In this document: positions 29,182 to 37,268 of the stretch, one piece after another
Numbering within the stretch: the stretch's first letter is position 1
Layout of the letters: every line of letters starts with the position of its first letter
From: DATGMS01 sp040905145
Lineage (GTDB): Bacteria > Bacteroidota > Bacteroidia > Cytophagales > Cyclobacteriaceae
Direction of reading: 5' to 3'
DNA: 64,000 nucleotides
NCBI GenBank assembly: GCA_040905145.1
Contig: JBBDSC010000217.1
Coordinates: forward strand, 1 to 64,000
The notes under the pieces: model-generated
Seen by the model: the letters and a program-made list of their open reading frames with translations, nothing else
Databases searched by the model: none
What the model was told of the DNA's origin: nothing
Program-made: the position numbers and the translations under genes

Positions 29182-29946
29182 ATGAAAAAAAATAACAATA
29201 TCTTTTGGCTTTCCAAGCACCTGTTTTTTTCAACTGCTTTCTGGATGATGGCGTGCTTTATGCTCAGCCAATGTACTCCAAAATCCCAGCAAGCCTCCAA
29301 TGCATCTGAAAGTATCCGGACCTTAATAGTAGGCGGGGGTGCATCCCATGATTTTGACAAATGGTACAAAGAAGCTGATGCCCGTACATTGCGGGAGGAT
29401 GGACTGGCCACCGTAAGGTACACTGACAACACGGATTCCATTGTTCATTATCTACCGGATATTGACGTCCTATATCTTACCAACAACCAACCTATCAGCG
29501 ATCCCAAGACACGCCAGGCCATCTTTGATTTTGCGGATGCAGGAAAGGGGCTGGTTTTGGGACATGCCGCACTTTGGTACAATTGGGAAGACTGGCCCGA
29601 ATACAATCAGCTAATGGTAAGTGGGGGCTCCAGCGGTCATGATAAATATGGTAGCTTCGATGTCAACATCACCAATACAAATCACCCGGTTACCCAAGGG
29701 GTGGATCAGAAGTTTACCTTAAAAGACGAACTTTATTATTTTAAAGTGGACGAAAGTGGCCCTGGGATAGAAGTGCTTGCCACGGCCAGTACCGAAGGTT
29801 CTGAAATTTTCCCCTCTGTGTTTGTCATAAACCACCCTAACGCAAGGATTGTAGGCATAGCCTTGGGACATGATGGGGAATCCCATGATCTGAAGGCCTA
29901 TAAAACGATCTTGAGAAATGCAGTGAAATGGGCAGCTAATGAATAA
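29182..29946 (+). CDS. ThuA domain-containing lipoprotein
   Basis: A 254-residue stand-alone ThuA protein with a lipoprotein signal (MLSQCTPKSQ). The family core is visible: IRTLIVGGGASHDFDKWYK at the start, VLYLTNNQPISD, GKGLVLGHAALWYNW and GIALGHDGESHDL at the end. ThuA was first described in trehalose utilisation, and related proteins accompany 3-keto-glycoside metabolism; the biochemical role is not firmly established. It lies between the cupredoxin and the Gfo/Idh oxidoreductase on the same strand. Confidence 0.88.
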   Translation: MKKNNNIFWLSKHLFFSTAFWMMACFMLSQCTPKSQQASNASESIRTLIVGGGASHDFDKWYKEADARTLREDGLATVRYTDNTDSIVHYLPDIDVLYLTNNQPISDPKTRQAIFDFADAGKGLVLGHAALWYNWEDWPEYNQLMVSGGSSGHDKYGSFDVNITNTNHPVTQGVDQKFTLKDELYYFKVDESGPGIEVLATASTEGSEIFPSVFVINHPNARIVGIALGHDGESHDLKAYKTILRNAVKWAANE

Positions 29947-29964
29947 TTGATTCGTAGTTCCCCA

Positions 29965-29999
29965 GAGGCCTTCCAGGTTTTGAAAACCTGGAAGGCCTC
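29965..29999. repeat. Perfect 17-bp palindrome, possible terminator (same core as at 28224)
   Basis: GAGGCCTTCCAGGTTTT and its exact reverse complement flank a single G. It follows the ThuA stop codon by 19 bases. The inner 17 bases equal those of the palindrome at 28224-28256, while the outer arms differ but stay complementary. That pattern points to a conserved-core dispersed element. Confidence 0.6.
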
Positions 30000-30075
30000 A
30001 AGTTTTTGTACCTGTACCTCATACTTTGTACCAAACAGCAAAACTTATTACGATTTACCAAAATATTAAAAAGTT

Positions 30076-31191
30076 ATGAATCAGAAAAAAATCACAGTTG
30101 TTATTGTCGGAATGGGATTTGGAAAGGAATTTATTCCCATTTATCAAAGCCATCCAAATATCAAGTCAGTAGGCATTTGTACCAGAAATCAAAAAACACT
30201 GGATGAACTGGCCGCCAAATTCAACCTAGACAAGGACCTGTGTTTTACCAATTTTGAGGATGTTCCAAAAAGAGATGATGTGGATGCCATCCATGTAGTG
30301 ACCCCTGTTCCTGAACACGCAAAGATGACTTTAGCGTCCCTTAATGCCAATAAACATACTGCCTGCACCATCCCCATGGCAATGACAGTGGAAGACTGCA
30401 AGGCAATCGTCGAGGCAAAAAGAAAAGCCAACAAGGTGTATATGATGATGGAGACCGCCTTATATACCCGTGAATTTTTATACGGACTCCAACTGGCAGA
30501 AAAAGGGGATCTGGGAAAAATCCAGTTTGTAAGAGGCTCCCATATTCAGGATATGAGCATGGAAGGATGGGCCGAATACTGGAAAGGTTTCCCCCCCATG
30601 TTGAATGGGACTCATGCCATTTCTCCCTTATTAAGAATAAACAATACAAAGGCAGAAGCAGTAGTTTGCCATGGTTCCGGCAGATTGTCCGAAGATCTGG
30701 CCAGTAGGTATGGCTCCCCTTATGCTGTGGAAACGGCTACTTTTACCCTTAAAAATTCTGATGTGGTCGCCGAGGCTACCCGATCCTTATTTGATGTGGT
30801 AAGACAGTATAGGGAAAGTTATGATGTATACGGCACCAAAATGTCCTTTGAATGGGAGCAATTAGAGGATGAGAGCCATGTGATATTTGATGGTGGGGAA
30901 AATGCCCGGCGTATCAATGTTCCTGATACCGATGCACTGCTCATTGAGCCCATCAAGCATTTTACCAAAAGGGAGAAAATAGATGACCCCAATCACGTCT
31001 CATTTCTACAGGGAGCAGGCCATGGTGGATCCCACCCTCACTTGGTGCAGGAGTTTGTAGCTGCTATCGTAGAAGGAAGGGACTCGGCAGTAGATGCGGC
31101 CTTGGCGGCCAACTATACCTGTGCAGGCATTTGTGCTCATGAATCAGCCATGAAAAACGGGAAGAGAGTCAATATCCCCGATTTTGAATAA
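30076..31191 (+). CDS. Gfo/Idh/MocA family oxidoreductase (cytoplasmic)
   Basis: A 371-residue NAD(P)-dependent sugar oxidoreductase. The N-terminal Rossmann motif is VVIVGMGFGKEFIP, and the conserved D-A-I-H-V-V-T-P-V-P-E-H segment follows, with the substrate domain behind it. The catalytic Lys of the classic EKP motif is not evident; the segment reads CTIPMAMTVE, which is a recognised variant in this superfamily. There is no signal peptide. Neighbours (ThuA, an epimerase, DUF1080) suggest oxidation or reduction at C3 of a sugar or glycoside, as in known 3-keto-sugar pathways. The specific substrate is not determined. Confidence 0.85.
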   Translation: MNQKKITVVIVGMGFGKEFIPIYQSHPNIKSVGICTRNQKTLDELAAKFNLDKDLCFTNFEDVPKRDDVDAIHVVTPVPEHAKMTLASLNANKHTACTIPMAMTVEDCKAIVEAKRKANKVYMMMETALYTREFLYGLQLAEKGDLGKIQFVRGSHIQDMSMEGWAEYWKGFPPMLNGTHAISPLLRINNTKAEAVVCHGSGRLSEDLASRYGSPYAVETATFTLKNSDVVAEATRSLFDVVRQYRESYDVYGTKMSFEWEQLEDESHVIFDGGENARRINVPDTDALLIEPIKHFTKREKIDDPNHVSFLQGAGHGGSHPHLVQEFVAAIVEGRDSAVDAALAANYTCAGICAHESAMKNGKRVNIPDFE

Positions 31192-31388
31192 ATTTTGGAA
31201 ATTTTCCCGCTGATCACGCTGCCTTGCCACCAGGCAGGTTCTCACAGATGAAGGCTTAAAATCTGCGTGGACTCGCCTGTCCTGTCCGGCCGGGAGGCCT
31301 GCCGGACATTATGGCAGATTTGAATTATATCTTCATTTAAAATCAGTTGACAACTACATCTATTCTTTTCATCTTTTAACAATTCAAC
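31192..31388. repeat. Dispersed GC-rich repeat with stem-loop
   Basis: The spacer resembles 'cgctgat...cacagat...atctgcgtgg' repeats of Bacteroidota. Inside it, TGTCCGGC (31283-31290) and GCCGGACA (31301-31308) form an 8-bp stem with a 10-base loop, and ttgccaccaggcaggt lies just upstream. It is far richer in G+C than its surroundings. It separates the oxidoreductase from the epimerase. Confidence 0.5.
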
Positions 31389-32234
31389 ATGCAATTTGGA
31401 GTAAGTACATTTTTATGGGTATCACCATTTGATACCCATTCTTTCGATTTGGTGTATAAGATCAAGGAAATGGGATTTGATATCATTGAAGTACCTGTTG
31501 AAAACAAGTCGTTGATTGACTGGTCCCAATTAAAAGAAGCGGTGAGAGAGGCGGGGCTAAAAGTCACCATCAGCGGTGCTTTTGGGGCAGATCGGGACAT
31601 CTCCAGTGAAGATCCCAAGGTCCGGGAGCAAGGCCTGAAATATATAATGGATTGCATTGAAATTGCTGAATATATGGGCAGCCCCTTATTTGGTGGGCCT
31701 TTGTATTCTGCCGTGGGCAAGACTCGCTTTATTTCAGAGGACCAGAAAAAAAGGGAAATGGAATGGTGTGTGGAAAACCTTTCCAAAGCTGGAAAATTTG
31801 CCCAGAATCATGGCATCATCCTAGGGTTGGAGCCCTTGAACAGATTTGAAAGTGACATGGTCAATACAGCCGACCAGGCGCTCTCCATCGTCAAGGAAGT
31901 TTCCCATCCCAACCTCAAAATCCAATTGGACACTTTCCATTGTAATATTGAAGAAAAAAACATTCCAGACACCATCAGGAAAATAGGGAAAGACCTGCTA
32001 TGCCATGTGCAGGGAAATGAAAGTGACCGGGGAACCCCGGGAACAGGCAATCTGGATTGGCAGGGAATCAAATCCGCCCTAGAAGAAATCGGGTATGATG
32101 GGGCTATGGTGATTGAAACATTTGGAGCAGTTTCAGAGGAAATCGCCAAAGCTACCTGTATTTGGAGACCTTTGGCCAATAGTTCCGACGAATTGGCCGA
32201 AGAAGGGCTGGCTTTCTATAAGGGGTTGTTTTAA
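31389..32234 (+). CDS. Sugar phosphate isomerase/epimerase, D-tagatose 3-epimerase-like
   Basis: A 281-residue TIM-barrel enzyme. The likely metal ligands are Glu in LGLEPLNRFE (about 150), Asp in IQLDTFHCN (about 183), His in CHVQGNESDRGTPG (about 209) and Glu in MVIETFG (about 244), the E-D-H-E set of the tagatose/allulose 3-epimerase group. It would epimerise a ketose at C3 or handle a 3-keto sugar in the cytoplasm. It is the last sugar gene before the restriction-modification insert, and the pathway genes resume at 34316. Confidence 0.88.
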   Translation: MQFGVSTFLWVSPFDTHSFDLVYKIKEMGFDIIEVPVENKSLIDWSQLKEAVREAGLKVTISGAFGADRDISSEDPKVREQGLKYIMDCIEIAEYMGSPLFGGPLYSAVGKTRFISEDQKKREMEWCVENLSKAGKFAQNHGIILGLEPLNRFESDMVNTADQALSIVKEVSHPNLKIQLDTFHCNIEEKNIPDTIRKIGKDLLCHVQGNESDRGTPGTGNLDWQGIKSALEEIGYDGAMVIETFGAVSEEIAKATCIWRPLANSSDELAEEGLAFYKGLF

Positions 32235-32350
32235 TCCATTAAAATACTTAAAATTGTTAAGAGTTTCCTTTTAAGGTTGATTTTCATAAATACTAGTGAT
32301 GTACGGACTCTTCATAGACTGCTGGAATATTTGGTGTAATTAAAATATCA

Positions 32351-33226
32351 ATGATTAAAGTATTGCCAGAAATCGAGAATAATGGAAAAATGTGGAAGGA
32401 TTCACTTATTTTAAAAGGTGACTCTAATGTAGTGATTGAAGGCTTGCCTGACAATTTCTATTCCAGTTGTGTTACAAGCCCTCCATATTGGGGTAAAAGA
32501 GACTATGGATACGAAGGACAGATTGGGGCAGAACACGAGTTGAATGATTATATCAAAAACCTTGTTAACATTTTTCGAAATGTAAAGAAAAAGTTAAAAG
32601 AAGATGGAACTCTATGGGTCAATATTGGAGACACATATACAAGTGGAAATAGAACTTGGCGTGCAGAAGATAAAAAGAATCCTGCCCGCGGGATGAACTA
32701 TAGGCCGCCTACTCCGGATGGACTTAAACCCAAGGATTTAATAGGTCTTCCATGGAAACTTGCTTTTGCTTTACAGGAAGACGGTTGGTATCTTCGCTCT
32801 GACATTATATGGTATAAACCAAATTGTCAACCCGAATCAGTAAAAGATCGACCTACTCAATCTCATGAATATATATTTCTGCTATCAAAATCAGAGAAAT
32901 ACTATTATGATTATTTAAGTATTAGAGAGCAGACTTCGCAAAAAGACAAGCTTCGTAACAAGCGTAGTGTCTGGTTTGTCAATACAGAACCTTTTCCAGA
33001 AGCACATTTTGCGACTTTCCCAGAGGATTTAATAAAGCCAATCATTTTAGCATCATCTAAAGAGAGTGATTTTGTCTTAGATCCATTTTTTGGGTCAGGA
33101 ACGGTCGGGTCAGTTTGTAAAAAATTAGGCCGCAAGTTCCATGGAATTGAATTAAAAGATGAATATATAGAAATTGCTAAAAGACGAATATTTAATGATA
33201 AACAAATTTCGCTCTTTAATTCCTGA
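32351..33226 (+). CDS. Type II DNA methyltransferase (probable N4-cytosine, XcyI/SmaI-like)
   Basis: A 291-residue methylase. The catalytic motif IV TSPPYWG lies near residue 41 and the AdoMet-binding motif I DPFFGSGTVG near residue 243. That order is the beta class, and the SPPY form is typical of N4-cytosine enzymes. The length agrees with methylases of the CCCGGG group. The gene overlaps the restriction enzyme gene by 32 bases. It is visibly more AT-rich than the sugar genes on both sides, which suggests transfer. It would protect host DNA; CCCGGG specificity is inferred only from the partner. Confidence 0.88.
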   Translation: MIKVLPEIENNGKMWKDSLILKGDSNVVIEGLPDNFYSSCVTSPPYWGKRDYGYEGQIGAEHELNDYIKNLVNIFRNVKKKLKEDGTLWVNIGDTYTSGNRTWRAEDKKNPARGMNYRPPTPDGLKPKDLIGLPWKLAFALQEDGWYLRSDIIWYKPNCQPESVKDRPTQSHEYIFLLSKSEKYYYDYLSIREQTSQKDKLRNKRSVWFVNTEPFPEAHFATFPEDLIKPIILASSKESDFVLDPFFGSGTVGSVCKKLGRKFHGIELKDEYIEIAKRRIFNDKQISLFNS

Positions 33227-34151
33227 TTTACAGATTAGCTTCTATTATCGACTTAAAACAGTAAAGGAACTTTATTTTCATGCTGCTTTAAAGCAAGCTT
33301 TAAAAAGTATAGATATTAAAGAAGTTGACAGGGAACTATCAATATATGTATCACAGGAAGCTTTAAGGAAATTAGCGTCTTTTTCTTTACGTGGAGAGGC
33401 CTTATTCCCAATACCATCCTTACTTCTCCAAAATCCGTATCTATTAGGTTACTATAGATTACTACTAGGCTTTTCTCAAAAAGAATTCTATTCTAAAGGA
33501 CCCTTTGGAATTTTTAAATCAATGGAAGAAAAAGGTTCTATTTCGAAGAACGCTAAACTTTCTTTGAATGAATTGTGTAAAAGCTTAATTCAATCAATGG
33601 AATTAGTGGTGACCGAAATTGATGAATTTTCCCTACCCATTATTCAAGAATTGCAACTACTAACAGTTGGACCATTATTTCGTGGCTCCATGAATAATAA
33701 ATACGGGCAATTAGCAACGCAGAAAACTTTCGATCTAATTAAAGAAATTGTAAGAGACTATATTCTAGCAACCACTCCATTATCGATTAGAATTAAAAAT
33801 GATTCAGGTCGAATGGTAACAATTGCATTTGCCGCTGATCCAGATATTGAAATTATTGAAGAACTAGCCAATAGCAATAGAGGTTTAATTTCTATGGAAA
33901 TAAAAGGAGGTCTTGATATATCAAATGTTCATAATAGAATTGGTGAGGCAGAAAAAAGCCATCAAAAAGCAAGGAAGCGAGGTTATTTTGAATTTATGAC
34001 CATTCTGAATGTGGAAGTAAATTACGAAGCCCTTAGATTTGAATCACCTACAACAAGTCATTTTTATAATCTAGAAAAGCTAATGGATAAAACATCTTCA
34101 GAATTTTTTCATTTCAAAGATACTTTATCATCCATTATGGGTATAAAATAA
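33195..34151 (+). CDS. XcyI family type II restriction endonuclease
   Basis: About 318 residues from the ATG at 33195 (MINKFRSLIPDLQISFYYRL); an upstream in-frame start at 33174 lies deeper in the methylase gene. The segments LLGYYRLLLGFSQKEFY and GPFGIFKSMEEKG are what I recall as hallmarks of XcyI-family enzymes that cut CCCGGG. A PD-(D/E)xK-like site can be read as ADPDIEI (about residue 215) followed by SMEIKGG (about 235). It is translationally coupled to the methylase and AT-rich. The recognition site is an inference from the family. Confidence 0.82.
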   Translation: MINKFRSLIPDLQISFYYRLKTVKELYFHAALKQALKSIDIKEVDRELSIYVSQEALRKLASFSLRGEALFPIPSLLLQNPYLLGYYRLLLGFSQKEFYSKGPFGIFKSMEEKGSISKNAKLSLNELCKSLIQSMELVVTEIDEFSLPIIQELQLLTVGPLFRGSMNNKYGQLATQKTFDLIKEIVRDYILATTPLSIRIKNDSGRMVTIAFAADPDIEIIEELANSNRGLISMEIKGGLDISNVHNRIGEAEKSHQKARKRGYFEFMTILNVEVNYEALRFESPTTSHFYNLEKLMDKTSSEFFHFKDTLSSIMGIK

Positions 34152-34315
34152 ATATTTACGAAAGAGTAAAATCTATATTTGGTCATCCGGCAGACTAGTT
34201 GATTTACCAAAATTATTTATAGAGCCTACAGGAATAAATAATAGTGCGGAAATATAGATTTTTTAAGGAGGAATAGTATCTTCAAAAGAATAATTAAAAA
34301 TCTTAAAAAGCCACC

Positions 34316-35764
34316 ATGAAAAAATCATTATTTACCGCATTCGTTATTCTTTTTGCCTTCATAGCCCAAGCCGAAGTAAGCTTGCCGAAGGTCTTTGCTG
34401 ACCATATGGTTTTACAGCGCGATATGAAAATCCCCGTTTGGGGATGGGCCGATCCAAGGGAACGTGTGGAAGTAACTTTTCAGGATAAGTCCTACAAGAC
34501 GAGAGCCGATAAAAGTGGAAAATGGCAGGTTGAGATGAATTCCTCAACAGCAGGAGGCCCTTTCACCTTAACTGTAAAGGGTAAAAACACTCTTTCCTTG
34601 AAAGATGTGTTGGTGGGGGATGTTTGGCTGCTGGGCGGACAGTCCAACATGGAGTGGCCGCTGAGTCAGACCAATAGCGGTGAGGACAGTATAAGCTTGG
34701 CTGATTATCCAAATATCCGATTATTTGAGGTAGGGCAAAACGTTAGCATCTTCCCGATTAAGGATGTCCCGGAAGCCTCCTGGAACCTATGTTCGCCGGA
34801 GACTATTGCCGATTTCTCAGCTATTGGTTATTACTTTGGGAAAAATTTGCACCAGGACCTGGATATTCCCATTGGGCTGTTGGACATCAATTGGGGAGGA
34901 ACTGTTTCTGAAGCCTGGACCAGTGGGGAGGCCTTGACTACCCATGCAGATTTTGAAGGAAAAATGACTGCTTATCAAGCAAGCGGCGAAGCGGATTTTC
35001 AAAATGCTGAAAACAAAGGTCCCAACAGCTGGCCTGCCAGCCTTTTTCATGGAATGCTGGAACCTATTATTCCTTTTGGCATCAAAGGGGCGCTCTGGTA
35101 TCAGGGAGAGTCCAATGCTCCCAGGGCCTATCAGTACCGGGAAATCTTCCCTTTGATGATCCAGGATTGGCGTAGCCAATGGGGCCAGGGTGATTTTCCA
35201 TTCCTATGGGTTCAATTGGCGAATTTTAAACAACCGGTAGCTCAACCCAAAGACAGTGATTGGGCAGAATTGCGGGAAGCACAATCCATGACCCTATCCC
35301 TGCCCAATACAGGTCAGGCGGTGATCATTGACAAAGGAGAGGCCGATGACATTCATCCAAGGGATAAATGGACGGTGGGGGAGAGATTGGCCCGATCCGC
35401 CAAAAAGGTGGCTTACGGACAAAATGTGGTATATAGCGGCCCTACCTTTAACAAAATGGAAATAGAGGGAAACAAGGCCAGGATAATTTTTGACCATGTG
35501 GGATCAGGCTTAAAGATCAATGATAAATACGGATATGTAAAAGGATTTGCCATAGCCGGGGAGGACAAGGTGTTCCATTGGGCCAATGCCTGTCAGGACG
35601 GCAACGATATTATCGTTTATTCCGACAAAGTCCCCCACCCCAAATCCGTCCGATATGGCTGGGCCGATAATCCGGATGATGTAAATGTATATAATACAGA
35701 AGGCCTTCCAGCTTCTCCCTTTAGGACCGATTCTTGGGAAGGAATAACTTTTGGTAAAAAATAA
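34316..35764 (+). CDS. Sialate O-acetylesterase-type SGNH hydrolase (secreted)
   Basis: A 482-residue exported esterase with signal peptide (FTAFVILFAFIAQA). The SGNH block I is LLGGQSNMEWPL with the nucleophile Ser near residue 111; LWYQGESNA is the conserved second block and DDIHPRDKW carries the catalytic Asp/His. The family removes acetyl groups from sialic acids or from plant or algal polysaccharides. In this setting, de-acetylation of the imported glycoside before oxidation is more likely than sialic acid use, because no sialic-acid genes are present. DUF1080 follows by 24 bases. Confidence 0.9.
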   Translation: MKKSLFTAFVILFAFIAQAEVSLPKVFADHMVLQRDMKIPVWGWADPRERVEVTFQDKSYKTRADKSGKWQVEMNSSTAGGPFTLTVKGKNTLSLKDVLVGDVWLLGGQSNMEWPLSQTNSGEDSISLADYPNIRLFEVGQNVSIFPIKDVPEASWNLCSPETIADFSAIGYYFGKNLHQDLDIPIGLLDINWGGTVSEAWTSGEALTTHADFEGKMTAYQASGEADFQNAENKGPNSWPASLFHGMLEPIIPFGIKGALWYQGESNAPRAYQYREIFPLMIQDWRSQWGQGDFPFLWVQLANFKQPVAQPKDSDWAELREAQSMTLSLPNTGQAVIIDKGEADDIHPRDKWTVGERLARSAKKVAYGQNVVYSGPTFNKMEIEGNKARIIFDHVGSGLKINDKYGYVKGFAIAGEDKVFHWANACQDGNDIIVYSDKVPHPKSVRYGWADNPDDVNVYNTEGLPASPFRTDSWEGITFGKK

Positions 35765-35788
35765 GGCATTAATACTTAAACCTGTTTC

Positions 35789-36583
35789 ATGAGAGCATTA
35801 AAATTAATTTTGCCCGCGGTCACTTTGCTGTCTGTACTTTGCTGTTCTACCCGAACATCGGAAAACAACGAATGGCAGACTCTTTTCAACGGCAAGAACC
35901 TGGACGGTTGGACTGTCAAGATCCACCACCATGATGTGGGTGACAATTACGCCCAGACATTCCGGGTTAAAGATGGTTTGCTTCAGGTAAATTATGAGGA
36001 TTATCAGGAATTCAATGAACGCTATGGCCATTTGTATTATGAAGAACCTTTTTCTTCCTTTCGCCTTAAATGGGAATACAGGTTCACTGACCAATGGCTT
36101 AAAGATGCTCCTGATTATACGTATAGAAACAGCGGCATCATGTTCCACTCCCAAGCCCCTAATACTATTTTGAAAGAACAGGATTGGCCAATCTCAGTGG
36201 AGTTTCAGTTGTTGGCGGATGCAGGAGATGGCAACACCCGTCCTACCGGCAATATGTGTTCTCCGGGAACGGAAGTTTTTTACCAGGGAGAGATGGATTC
36301 CAGACATTGCATTAATTCTTCCTCAGATACCTTTGAGTGGGACCAATGGATATCCGCAGAGCTTATCGTCTATGAAGATTCACTGGTTACCCACCTAATC
36401 AATGGAGATACGGTATTACAATATGCCAAACCGCAAATTGGAGGAGGGGTAGCCAATGGTTACGACCCAGAAATAAAGAAAGATGGAACAGCCTTGAAGG
36501 AAGGCTATATCGCCCTTCAAAGTGAGGGGCAGGGGATAGAATTCAGAGAGATAAAGATAAAAAAACTGGATCCTATGCCTTAA
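35789..36583 (+). CDS. DUF1080 (3-keto-disaccharide hydrolase) family lipoprotein
   Basis: A 264-residue exported protein (VLCCSTRTS lipobox region). It is a single concanavalin-like DUF1080 sandwich, recognised from WQTLFNGKNLDGWTVKIHHH at the start and YIALQSEGQGIEFREIKIK at the end. Some members of this family hydrolyse 3-keto-glycosides, acting after a glucoside 3-dehydrogenase. With Gfo/Idh, ThuA and epimerase genes upstream, it supports an oxidative route of glycoside cleavage. It is the last gene of the sugar locus; repeats and a GxxExxY gene follow. Confidence 0.88.
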   Translation: MRALKLILPAVTLLSVLCCSTRTSENNEWQTLFNGKNLDGWTVKIHHHDVGDNYAQTFRVKDGLLQVNYEDYQEFNERYGHLYYEEPFSSFRLKWEYRFTDQWLKDAPDYTYRNSGIMFHSQAPNTILKEQDWPISVEFQLLADAGDGNTRPTGNMCSPGTEVFYQGEMDSRHCINSSSDTFEWDQWISAELIVYEDSLVTHLINGDTVLQYAKPQIGGGVANGYDPEIKKDGTALKEGYIALQSEGQGIEFREIKIKKLDPMP

Positions 36584-36643
36584 TCGGACAAATAAAATTT
36601 CTTTGCAGGCCTTTAGTGGTTAAAAAAATCCTGATTGAGAAAT

Positions 36644-36733
36644 TTAACCACAAGGAGCACCAGGGAGGCACTAAGCCCACAATAAAAAAAACCTTGTGCG
36701 CCTTGTGCATTCTTTTGTGTACCTTATGGTTAA
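36644..36733. repeat. Left direct repeat flanking the GxxExxY gene
   Basis: A 90-base unit starting TTAACCACAAGG and ending TTATGGTTAA, so its ends are imperfectly complementary. It shares ACCTTGTGCGCCTTGTGCA and TTTGTGTACCT with the unit at 37181-37252, in the same orientation. A further partial end (ctttagtggttaa) lies at 36611-36623. Confidence 0.7.
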
Positions 36734-36782
36734 AAAATTTAATTATACTTTTTGAGTAGACAAAATCCAGCCACAGGATCAT

Positions 36783-37163
36783 ATGACAGAAAATGATATA
36801 TCTAAAATAGTATTCGATTGTGCCTTAAAAGTGCATACAAATCTTGGCCCTGGCCTATTGGAAAGTGCTTATGAGGAATGTCTGTTCTACGAAATCAAAA
36901 AAATTGGATTACATGTAGAAAAGCAAAAGCCACTCCCTCTTATTTATGAAAAAGTAATGCTCGAAATTGGCTATCGCATAGACATAATTGTTGAGAATAA
37001 GTTTATTATCGAGGTAAAAGCTGTGGATGCTTTAAATGATGTGCATCTAGCACAAATCCTAACTTATTTAAAATTAACAAACTGTAAACTTGGAATGCTC
37101 ATTAACTTTAATGTTACACTCATTAAAAATGGAATTAAAAGAGTAATTAACGGGATCTTGTGA
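36783..37163 (+). CDS. GxxExxY protein (PD-(D/E)xK nuclease superfamily)
   Basis: A 126-residue protein with the diagnostic GLLESAY (G-x-x-E-x-x-Y) near residue 23 and a compact nuclease-like core: IDIIV (Asp near residue 62) followed by IIEVKAVD (E-x-K). The length is normal for the family. The cellular role is not established. The gene is bracketed by two direct repeats (36644-36733 and 37181-37252) and is unrelated to its neighbours, which suggests a small mobile cassette. There is no signal peptide. Confidence 0.9.
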   Translation: MTENDISKIVFDCALKVHTNLGPGLLESAYEECLFYEIKKIGLHVEKQKPLPLIYEKVMLEIGYRIDIIVENKFIIEVKAVDALNDVHLAQILTYLKLTNCKLGMLINFNVTLIKNGIKRVINGIL

Positions 37164-37180
37164 ACCTTGTGGTGAGAAAC

Positions 37181-37252
37181 TTAACCACAAGGGGCCACAG
37201 TAAAAAAAAACCTTGTGCGCCTTGTGCAATCCTTTGTGTACCTCGTGGTTAA
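37181..37252. repeat. Right direct repeat flanking the GxxExxY gene
   Basis: A 72-base copy of the left unit, from TTAACCACAAGG to CTCGTGGTTAA. It lacks about 18 internal bases present in the left copy. The match is nearly exact over the second half. Confidence 0.7.
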
Positions 37253-37268
37253 AAAAAATAGCATTAAT

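Noticed and set aside
31192..31388. Possible tRNA or riboswitch in the structured spacer before the epimerase
   Set aside because: No cloverleaf, CCA end or known aptamer core could be read; the structure is explained by a dispersed inverted repeat.
34316..35764. Sialic acid catabolic locus suggested by the sialate O-acetylesterase
   Set aside because: No sialidase, neuraminate lyase, epimerase or kinase of that pathway is nearby; the family also acts on other acetylated glycans.
36783..37163. GxxExxY gene as a restriction enzyme partner of the nearby methylase
   Set aside because: The methylase already overlaps its own XcyI-like endonuclease, and the GxxExxY gene is separated by two sugar genes and repeats.
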